Part shown: piece after piece, positions 1-8,402 of the stretch | Numbering within the stretch: position 1 is the first letter of the stretch | Layout of the letters: each line of letters begins with the position of its first letter | Assembly (NCBI RefSeq): GCF_000350225.1 | Contig: NW_005179203.1 | Location: 378,443 to 442,442 of the forward strand | Direction: 5' to 3' | DNA: 64,000 bases | From: Chondrus crispus | Lineage: Eukaryota > Rhodophyta > Florideophyceae > Gigartinales > Gigartinaceae | Notes under the pieces: model-generated | Told to the model about the DNA's origin: nothing | Database searches by the model: none | What the model saw: the letters and a program-made list of their open reading frames with translations, nothing else | Position numbers and translations under genes: made by a program

Positions 1-795
1 GACGGAGAACATCGGTTCTCCGGATCCGCGGGCGGCTCCTCCACGGTCCTGTTCGTCCGCGTACGATACGCGGTCCACTTGCCGCCTACTTCCGACGATA
101 GGCGGCAAGGCTTGGGTCTCAGACGCGAAGTTCGCGTCTATCGGAGGGCGGCTTCCTTCTGTAGTCCGACTGGTAGCGGCACCAGTCGGACGCCAACCTT
201 CGGGGGCGGCGGCGCTCGGAGGTACGGTACCACCGGGCCCTCTCGGGGGGGCACCGGGTAGCCTTTCGGCCATGGTACGTTCCATGTCACGAGCACGCCG
301 ACGAGTGGCGTCGAGCTCAGCGGAGAGGTGCGCGAACGCACCCAATTGCTCTGCGGACGGAGAGGTTCGGTCCTGGGGTCGTCTCACCGAGGTCGGCCTC
401 TCAGGGCGACCTTGCCCGGAAGGTCTGGGCGAGGCGAAACGGGAGTCTTCGACGAGCACGATCCGCGAGTGTAACTCGTCGATCAGTGCTCGGAGATTCT
501 CTAAGGACTGCGTCACTCTATCGAACCTCCCTTCACGCAGGGAGCGGAGTTCGGCCATACATCGAGTGTATACATGGTCCGATACATCGATCCGGAGGGA
601 AGTACGGACTTCCTCGATGTATTCGGCTATGCGTTCGAACATCGCCGCCGCTCTTTCCTCGGAGGATCCGAGCGACGGTTCGCGGTCACGAGGACCTGCG
701 TCGCCGTCGCCCGACGGGGCGGATGGGGACTGCACAGCGGCCGGACTCAGATCCGCCGCTTCGGAGCGCATCGAGGGCTCGAGCTCTTGGCTCAT
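1..795 (-). CDS. Ty3/gypsy Gag, N-terminal part, runs off the left edge
   Basis: This is the start of a retrotransposon Gag (particle-forming structural protein). The ATG at 795 opens a frame that runs 265 codons to base 1 without a stop. It matches the Gag start of G1 (ATG 20300) almost residue for residue: MSQE start, Arg/Glu-rich helical stretch with EEVRTSLRIDV, a coiled-coil-like segment, then a Pro/Gly/Arg-rich linker. I chose this ATG because the G1 and G2 copies start at the same place, about 80 bases inside the primer-binding site. The zinc knuckle lies beyond the window. Confident as gag; completeness of the parent element is unknown. Confidence 0.85.
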   Translation of the reverse strand, partial: MSQELEPSMRSEAADLSPAAVQSPSAPSGDGDAGPRDREPSLGSSEERAAAMFERIAEYIEEVRTSLRIDVSDHVYTRCMAELRSLREGRFDRVTQSLENLRALIDELHSRIVLVEDSRFASPRPSGQGRPERPTSVRRPQDRTSPSAEQLGAFAHLSAELDATRRRARDMERTMAERLPGAPPRGPGGTVPPSAAAPEGWRPTGAATSRTTEGSRPPIDANFASETQALPPIVGSRRQVDRVSYADEQDRGGAARGSGEPMFSV

Positions 796-855
796 CTCGA
801 CGCGATCGGTTCGCGGAGGGAAGCGGAAGTCTTCTCGGAGATCGGACTCCAGGGT

Positions 856-874
856 CTTCTAGGTCGGGAGACCA
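856..874 (-). promoter_or_regulatory. Primer-binding site of the left gypsy element
   Basis: On the minus strand this reads TGGTCTCCCGACCTAGAAG, one base after the LTR terminus CTACA. The leading TGG complements a tRNA CCA end. The same 19 bases occur beside the G2 LTR and the gamma LTR, and with one change beside G1. I could not assign the tRNA. Confidence 0.75.
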
Positions 875-875
875 C

Positions 876-1915
876 TGTAGCATAAACACCCCCAAACGGC
901 GGGGGTGTATGCACGCAGTTCAGTAGCAGACTCCGGATCGGCGGAAGACGGAACACACGCAAAGGGAAAGGACACGGGTCCTGGTAGCGTGGTAGAGCGG
1001 GAAGGGTGGCAGGCGCGAGTGATTGCGCAGCGGGGCGGATCGACGCCTCAACGCCCCGGAGCGACACTGGGTAGCGGGCCAGTGTCGACGGGCGGAGGCG
1101 GATCGCTGCACGCGCGCGCACTGTAGCGCCTGCACCCCGCGTCGGTTCCCTTACCTAAACGAGACGCGAGAGCGGACTCGTGTTTTAGGTTAAGCGGTGG
1201 GTTGTCGACCAAGGCGGAAGGTCGTGGACAAGCCCGTGCTTGTCCCTTTCCTCCGCCGTCGGTCGCTCCCTTATTTAATGTACAAGTGTTCGGTTATCAT
1301 ACCAGACTACAGTATCATGCTACCGTAGCCGGCGCGAGTCGTCGCGCGCGGTGGCTCTGTCAGCTATCGAGCTGACAGTACACGTGTGTGCCACGTGTGT
1401 GTGCGCACGCCCTGCACACGTGTGGTACACGTGTGGGCTCGTGTGGGCTGTAAGGTCCGTGCCTTACAGCCCCTGATCTAAACCTAATCGAATCGACGGC
1501 GCATATACCACAAGGCGGATCCGGCTCGCTCGCGTACGTGTCGTGACCGCTACCCGCGTTAGGTCTTGGTTAATGCGCTCGCGTTAAGTGAACACGTTTA
1601 GAATATGCGGACGGGGTTAGACCCCCGGCGGAGGATCTGGTACCAAGCCCCTGCTTGTCCTTGTCCTCCCTCCGCCGCCGGTCGCCCTGTCATTTAATAT
1701 ACAAGTAAATAATCTATCATAACATATACTACAGTATCTAGGTAGCGCCTTACACGGTAAGCTCGCGCGCCTTACTCCGGATCGTCACGCTGTACACGTG
1801 CACAGCGAGCAGCAAGCGCGTACTTACAGGCGCGGGTGTGCGCGCTGTAATGCATTTCGCGGGAGTACCGTAGTCACCCCGCGCGTTCAAATAACGTCCT
1901 CGCGATTATGCTACA
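876..1915 (-). repeat. Gypsy-family LTR with internal duplication, 1,040 bp
   Basis: Read on the plus strand it starts TGTAGCATAAACACCCCC and ends ATTATGCTACA, the termini of the G1 LTRs. Orientation is minus because the primer-binding site and gag lie to its left. It is about 340 bp longer than the 700-bp G1 LTR: the promoter segment occurs twice, around 1190-1300 and 1610-1720, each with a CCTCCGCCG core, an AT-rich TTTAATNTACAAGT stretch and an ATCATA motif. A polypurine/pol-tail block follows on the right (1916-1960), so this single LTR is flanked by internal sequence on both sides. Confidence 0.8.
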
Positions 1916-3003
1916 GAGCCCCCCCTCAAGGGTGAACGTCCGCTTTCACTCTTTTGGTAGCCCGCGCGGGGGGGTTATAGTCCACGACGGCGATTCGAGT
2001 CCTCATGCGTACCCACCACGCGTGCTCTCCCACTTTCGCAATCCCGCCTTTGCCAACCATACCACCGGCCTCGCGTAAGGCACTTAAGCATGACGCCGCG
2101 AGCGCGTTCACTTTATCCCAATTTGCGTTTCGACCGAGGCGTGAGACCTCTCGTTTGTGTCCCCCAACTCTGGCTCGTCCATTCCGTACTGTGAATCTTC
2201 GTTTTCCCCCTCCTGCAGAATTCGTCCGCGCACCGTCCGTCCGAACCTCATTGCCGCAAGGGCTTTTCTCCGATCGACGGGATAAATCGGTTTTCTTTCC
2301 CCTTCGTCAATCTCCTCCTCACATCGGGGAGGATCTCTGTTCTCTGCGGTTTAGCTCTCACTCGCACTTCCGTGCAAACTCCGGCCGCGTTACGTGCGGT
2401 CCAGCATCTCCGGTCCTCGCTCTTTCACGCTCGCCAGAATTGTCAATCACGACGTTACGAGCGACCTTCATCCACCTCTGCCGATCCCTCTTACTGACAG
2501 CTCCCACTTCCGGCCGTGTCAGGGACACCGACACGGCGAACGTTCGGGCTCTCCACCGCAAGGGGCTTTTCCCCTCTCCCCTGCGTTCTCAGGTCCATCT
2601 TCATGGCGCGGTGAGTACAGCGACGTGTGGGGTAAGAAGTGAGGCGAGAGAACGGGAAGCAGCCGGTCGGATGGAGCTTCCAAACGTTTGTTTCGGAGAT
2701 TATGCCCGACCTGAGTGAGACTGTGAGGATACAGGTTTTCTGTGTCAGTCGGTGAGGGAGTAGAGCCCTGCCCTTGGTGTTAATAGCGCCGGGGTGAGGT
2801 CGCACGGCCGCTCTTACAGAATAAGCGAGGTGGGGGTGCGGTGGTACGCGTGACTGACGCGAAGGGGAGGAGCGGTAGTCATGAGAGCCGTAGCGGGGTG
2901 GTGGCTAACGGTCGCTGGCTCGAGGTCTCCCCCTTCTTAGGCCTGGTACAAGGGTACTAGGCCTAAGAAAGGGGCGACCGGCGAACGGAGGTGGCCTTGT
3001 GGA
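1916..3003 (-). mobile_element. 3'-end remnant of another gypsy element
   Basis: Starts with the pol-tail/polypurine block (on minus, a G-run directly before the LTR) and the TGAACG-type inverted repeat that precedes every 3' LTR of this family. A plus-strand open frame at 2005-2718 (237 codons, Ser/Pro/Arg-rich) lies where G1 has its antisense ORF, but I see no clear alignment and do not call it a gene. A 14-bp inverted repeat with one mismatch lies at 2936-2949 and 2954-2967 (arms CTTAGGCCTGGTAC). Ends at the beta LTR. Confidence 0.5.
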
Positions 3004-3959
3004 TGTAGTGCAATGTGCCTGGCAGGCCGCGAACGCAGTCCGACGGTTAAACAAAAAGAAGAAAAACAACAACAGCAACAACCACTGCCGATGGCACGCG
3101 CTACGGAGCGTTCGAGACTCCCTTTCCCCTTGTGTGGGCTTGCGGCCCACGGTAGCTCAACTCCAACGGGGGGTAAGGAAAGATGCCCGGCCCGGGAGGA
3201 TAATGGTGGTAGAAACTTGTGAAGACTTGAGCGCTCGGCGAGTGCGGGTTGGGCTTGTCTACGAGGATGTAACCGCGGTTCGCTGGGTTGTAAGGCCAAT
3301 GCTCGACGAGCGTCTTCAGCACCTTGGGTATAATTCAAGGTCTTCGACGGGGGCTTGTTCAGCACTACCCGACGGGATCGTAACCGTGTAGCAGCGCTAC
3401 TACCGACGTGTTGCCCGATGGCTAAAAACACCCTCACCAGCGCGATCGCGATCGCCGTAGGTGGTACCAACTCTGTCTTATACAGTAAGACCTTCGACGG
3501 AGGCGTCGTTGCAACGGCCTTCCGACGGAACTTGAAACAGTAGCAGCGCTACACGCCGTGTTGCCCGATGGCTAAAACACCTACACCGGATCGGTCGCCA
3601 CCAACTCCAGTGGAACCAACACAATTAAGGGAAAATAGAGATAGAGGTAGAAATGAATAGGGAAATAAAGGAAAAAGAAAAGGGAACCCCCGAGCGCTGA
3701 AGGATGCCGTAGGCTTAGGTAAAACGGAGCGTCTTGGTAGAGACGGACTTCGACCAAGGCGACATTCAACTCCGACAACTCGGGTTACCTTTACTGACTT
3801 GGTGGTCAGAGAGCTAAGGTATATATCGCCCCGCCGGAGTCACTACAGTAGCTCGCGGCGCTAGATCCTAGATCTAATCTAGTGTCAGCAAAATTAACGC
3901 CAACTAATTAACTAAATAAAATAAAATAATTAAAAATTAAAACTGTGCAACTATTCACA
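3004..3959 (-). repeat. Beta 3' LTR
   Basis: 956 bp. Plus-strand ends are TGTAGTGCAATGTG and CTATTCACA. An inverted, about 1-kb relative lies at 57461-58494; they share the GATATATACC TATA box, the TCTAGGAT...TAGCGC motif near the U3 side and the terminal CATTGCACTACA. Internal repeats include two copies of a GTAGCAGCGCTAC...TTGCCCGATGGCTAAAA motif near 3388 and 3540. Confidence 0.75.
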
Positions 3960-4168
3960 CGTGTGTCCCCCAACCCGGACTATTTTTCATATCAAATTAT
4001 TTTCCTTTCTTTTCACCCCCCTTTTCAGGTGCGTATTGCACTACATATCCCCCTTCCGAGCGCTCTTGTACGCCGCTCCGCCATCGTATAATCTCCTCGC
4101 CGTTTCTCTCATGACCCTGCACCGCCGCATCCGGTATTCGGTGAAAGTGCAAGAGCAAGACGGGCCCC

Positions 4169-5497
4169 ATGTTTCCTTCATCCCCAAGCCACTCGAGTGG
4201 TGGTACCAAACGCAAGCGCCCCGGCGTGGGCTTTTCTTCCACTTCCCACGATCCTCTAAGTATTCCTTCCATCCCTCGATTACCCCCTGATTCCCAACAT
4301 GCCGGCCCTGTTGGCCACATCGATTCCGATCCTAACGCTCCGTCCTCGCGTCGATACCCTGCTGCGTCGGAACTCCACGATAAGGCCATGCGCCTTAATC
4401 CTGAGCTTTTTGACTCCGCTAAATGGTTCTCAGTGATCGGTGTATGCGCCTTCGACGACATTGCTTACTCGTTCGCCGATGGCGCCGGTATGCTTCCAGG
4501 ACAAATCCCCCTTCAAGCCATTCAGTCTTACGATTGGTTGGCTCGCATCGCCGCTCCTCCCTCCATTCTGTATCACACTCCGCCTCGCGGTCGTGCGTTG
4601 TTATCGACCCGCTTCATGACCGCTGTGTGTGACAGGCTTGAGCTGCCATTGACGCAGGATCTCATCCCTGAGGAATTCGGTTGTGACACGTGGCAATTTC
4701 GCACCGAGGGCGAGCGGTCTTACCTCGACAAAATGCTGGCCTGGACCTCCGATAACCCTCCTCGTGAAGCTAACCGCCTTTGGTTCAATCAAAGGACCGT
4801 CTCGGGCGACGCTATAATGTGGACCAACGCCATAATTCCGGCTAATTTCCGACTTATCAAGCAGGGTCCCATCCCCTTCTTCCAGCACACAGTGCGCTTC
4901 GAACGCCGTATTCGGTCTGACACGGGTTATTTTGTGGCCTACCAGATGTTGGAGGCGCGCGAAATCTCGAGGTCCCATTACGCGAATCGTTATTAACGTA
5001 TTCCGTCGTGGTGGAGCCAATTTGAGGTCTGCCAAGGCTTTTGGGCTGAGCTCGGCCCCGTGTACACGTATTACGGAAGGTATTTACGTGATCCTCGACA
5101 CGGCCTTTGGGTGGTCTTCCTCACAGAGTGGTGTACCAAAGTGGCAGTGACCCTCCTGTGGGAGACCTACGACTGCTGGAGGTTGTGGTACTTGCCTCCC
5201 CAGCTCATCAGCCTCATGCGACGCCTCGATTACTCGATTCCCCTGGGCGGTGCTGATGCAGACACCGAACTGCATTCTCTCCTTGATAAAATAGAGGAGG
5301 TCGATTGGGACTCGATACTGCGTCAAAATTCCTCGAGTTCCTCTTTTTTTCATACGCCCCGTCGCCGCGGTCGCATCTTCTTCCCTCCACTTTCCTTCTC
5401 TTTTCCTCGTTACTGTCTCCCTCCTCTTATCCATTTTCCGTGCACCCCTGCTACTGCAGTTGCACCTCCCCTATTACCTTCTCTTTTCCTTGGCTAA
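4169..5497 (+). pseudogene. Beta antisense ORF, unknown protein, one in-frame stop
   Basis: The frame from ATG 4169 runs 442 codons to 5497 with a single TAA at 4994-4996; the downstream part continues in the same frame, so this looks like one gene with a nonsense change. The N-terminus (about 60 residues) is Ser/Pro/Arg-rich and disordered. The middle is a compact acidic-aromatic region (FDSAKWFSVIGVCAFDDIAY near residue 90). The C-terminal third is Trp/Tyr-rich, then a Ser run. It resembles no family I know and does not visibly match the G1 antisense ORF. Like that ORF it starts about 200 bp inside the 3' LTR and runs against the element. Function unknown. Confidence 0.5.
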
Positions 5498-7533
5498 TCC
5501 ACGAGACCGCCGGCTGGGGAGTCATACCCTCTCCCCTTTTCTTTCATTGATCGACCCACGGACCTCTCACCGCCTTCCGAAATGCCCCCATCTTCATTAC
5601 CCTTCAGGCTTTCTCGATGTCTATTTTCACGCCTTCGCGAGAAAATATCCCAGCTCTCAAACACGTGATTACCTCCTCTGGGGCCTCCCGACGGTTGAAC
5701 GATCCCGATCTATCCCTGTCCTGACTTCATCGACGTCTGTACACAATTATCATGTAACATATTCGGAGTCGAGGGACTGGTAACTTCCCTACGCCTGTGT
5801 GCTTCTGCTTTTGGGCGGTAGCCACACATACAATTTTGTAAGGCCCTCCACGTAGTTGAAACTCGATCCAAATTTCTTTTCCTTCCTTTTTCGCTGTACG
5901 GGTAGTACCCGAAGTCCTTGTAGGTCTTCTGCAATGACCTTTCCCTTCGTCCAGCTCGTTTTCGAACGTCCCCTGTCCATGATGACCACGTCAGATTGTC
6001 CGCAGTGCTCCTTTGCTGATGCTCGCGATTGATAAATTTGGTAAACCGCGGAGGTTTGGTATATGACAATAATTAAATGAATACTGGTCGTTTCCACAGT
6101 CTAGCTCCCAGTTGAGCTCGTCGATGTGATCGTCAACAAAATTTTGAGTCGCAGATGGATGTCCCTCTTCGCCTTCTCATAAGCGTCGCGCGGCGAGGTC
6201 CTGACGGGTTGTCAAGGGAAAGGCTCAAGGTCTTCGTAGAACGTTTCCGTTTGTGTTCGCCATTTGGTCGCGGCTGGCGAAATCCTCTTCTTCACCGACA
6301 GTGAATTGTCGCGTGAGACAGTCCCCTCTGTTCTCTCCGGGTCGAAGTTCCCTTCCAATCTCTCCGGTGGAGAACCAAGGTAACTGGAAAATCCTCCCCC
6401 CAAATAAGATAGCAGTGTACGAACTATCCCTTTTTGGGCTCGTCGGGGCGATCCTCAGGCTCCTTCCGTACGATCATGTTGAATTCTCTTGGCTCGGCGA
6501 GTCGTTCGGCGTGTGATAAACGTTCATGAGTGGCAGGGTAGCTTTTGAGTCGCCTCTGACGATCGTGTGAAACGGCGAGCTAGCAAGCCCTTTGCATATC
6601 GGATCCTAAGGGACGAGTCTCTTGGCTGTCCGTCTGGCTGTCAACATAGGCGCAGATCATGCGGATATGTGAATCACATCCGGCATTCCACATCTGCTCA
6701 GGCAACACTTGTCCTTTGCCCGTTCTCACAAAAACCCTCATAAATATTTTTGTCAAGTTAATTTAGACGGGGAGGCGGATCACTGATCCAAACGTCATCT
6801 CGCGTGCGCACGGCGGCGCGTGGTTGCGTCCAAGGAGGTTGGTCTGAGACTGCAGTAAATTTTCCATTCTGTGGCGCAACAGCGTCTCATTCAAGTGAGG
6901 GAGTCCCAGGCAGAATCGCCTAAGTCATTTCATTTCCCTTGTCCTCATTCCGTGTCATCCACTTCCTCTCGCGTTACCTTGCTTGTGTGCACCCGCACAT
7001 CAACTGCATAGGTTCCGCACCGTCTCCCTTGGCTTGAAGGTCACCCGCGCCGCAGTGATCAAGGTTGGGCGGTGTACATTCTCCTTAGTCTTCCTCGCGC
7101 CTACGCCACTTTTTCCCTTTGTACCATATCGCGATTAACTACGTATGCGTTCCGTTCCCAGCGTGCCAGTGCGTTTCAGACTTCGATTCTTAACTTCCTG
7201 CTTGACAAGGGTATCTTTTTTCGTCAACAAAATGTTGCTTGTCTTCCTTTCTTCAGACCGGGAATCCGCATCGACAAAATTCAATAGTCACCTTGACAAC
7301 GTCAGCTCCTACACGTCGATAAAAAGATTGCGACAGACGCATCCGGTCTCGTTGGGCTGTTGCCCTTGGTACCAATTACCACAGAATGCGATCCTCGTTT
7401 TCCGCAAGCGATCGCCTATTACAGAACCCTGGTCTTATCCTGTGTACCTCTTGGTCTACAGTTCCGAACCGTGAGTGTTCACTGAAAACAAGCTTGGGGG
7501 CTTTCCTCTTCACGGCGCTTCGCGGACTTCTGT
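5498..7533. other. Beta internal region without a convincing gene
   Basis: Lower GC than its surroundings, with many stops in all frames and only short open frames of up to about 120 codons that have no family motif. I see no tandem repeat, polymerase or integrase motif. It is probably noncoding internal sequence or decayed coding sequence of beta. Confidence 0.4.
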
Positions 7534-7642
7534 AGTGCAATGTGCCTGGCAGGCCGCGAACACAGTCCGACGGTCAAACAAAAAGAAGAAAAACAACAAC
7601 AACCACTGCCGATGGCACGCGCTACGGAGCGTTCGAGACTCC
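7534..7642 (-). repeat. Beta 5' LTR fragment (U5 end)
   Basis: Matches 3004-3121 closely (TGTAGTGCAATGTGCCTGG start, CAAACAAAAAGAAGAAAAAC stretch, ending GAGACTCC), with one CAACAG repeat unit fewer. It stops exactly where the G1 LTR begins. Confidence 0.8.
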
Positions 7643-8342
7643 TGTAGCATAAACACCCCCAGACGACTGGAGGTGTATGCGCAGTTCGACCTGTAGACCC
7701 CGGTTCGGAGAAGGGGTGAAGCGGGCCAACCAGCTACGGAACCGGGCTCGGGCCCGGGTAGCGGTGGTAGAGCGGGAGCGAGCAGGGACGCGCGCACGCA
7801 CGAGCGGATCGACGCCTCGACGCCCCGGAGCAGCACTGGGTGACGTACCAGTGCTGACGGGCGGAGGCGGTTCCGTGCTCGCTCGCGTGCTGCGCGTCCA
7901 CTCCGGCTCGGCTCCGACTAAACGCGCGCGAAGAGCGGAGGCGACGTTTAGAATAAGCTGGGTGGACTGACCTTGGCGGTCGGTTGCGGACAAGCCCGTG
8001 CTTGTCCCCCTACGCCGCCGCCGGTCCGCTCCGTATTTAATATACAAACCAATCTATCATAACACTACAGTACCGAGGTACTGTAGTGGGCTACTGTAGT
8101 GCAGGTCGGCCTGCACCGTAATACTGTCAGCTATGTCGAGGCTGACAGTACACGTATTACTCGTGGTGCGTGCGCGCTTCGTTCGCGCGCTGTACACGTG
8201 TGCACGTGTATGCGCGTGTCCCTTGTCCCTGTGGTGTACACATGGACACGCGCGGTTGTACTGTAGAGCTCGTCGCTCTACAGTAGCTGATCTAGTTCTT
8301 GATCTAATCTAATTTAAAGCCCCAGGGGGGGGTTATGCTACA
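7643..8342 (-). repeat. G1 3' LTR
   Basis: 700 bp, plus-strand termini TGTAGCATAAAC and TTATGCTACA. On minus it starts TGTAGCATAACCCCCCC right after the polypurine tract. The U3 side carries ACTGTAGAGC...GCTCTACAGTA and CTGTCAGC...GCTGACAG inverted repeats and a TGTATATTAAATA promoter-like stretch. Confidence 0.88.
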
Positions 8343-8385
8343 CGGCCCCCCCCTCAAGACTGAACGTCCACGTTCAGCAGTCTCG
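8343..8385 (-). promoter_or_regulatory. G1 3' polypurine tract and pol-tail repeat
   Basis: On minus: CTGAACGTGGACGTTCAG, then TCTTGAGGGGGGGGCCG joined to the LTR. The G-run is a credible plus-strand primer. The whole block is a direct repeat of the pol end at 12990-13030, where the same bases encode the last residues of pol. Confidence 0.7.
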
Positions 8386-8402
8386 GGCTTGTAGAGGCGA
8401 CC

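Larger units (their letters stand above)
3004..7642 (-). mobile_element. Beta: non-autonomous LTR retroelement, 5' LTR cut by G1
   Basis: A complete LTR (3004-3959) and a 109-bp piece of a second LTR in the same orientation (7534-7642) flank 3.6 kb of internal DNA. The LTR TATA box (GATATATACC) reads on minus and a G-rich polypurine stretch (ttgggggac on minus) adjoins 3959, so the element lies on minus with its 3' LTR on the left. No gag, protease, reverse transcriptase or integrase is visible. The only sizeable ORF is antisense (4169-5497). The 5' LTR stops where G1 begins. No primer-binding site of the TGG type was found beside the LTR. Confidence 0.65.

Noticed and set aside
2005..2718. 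237-codon plus frame as the antisense ORF of the left remnant
   Set aside because: The position fits, but I could not align any conserved motif of the G1 ORF.
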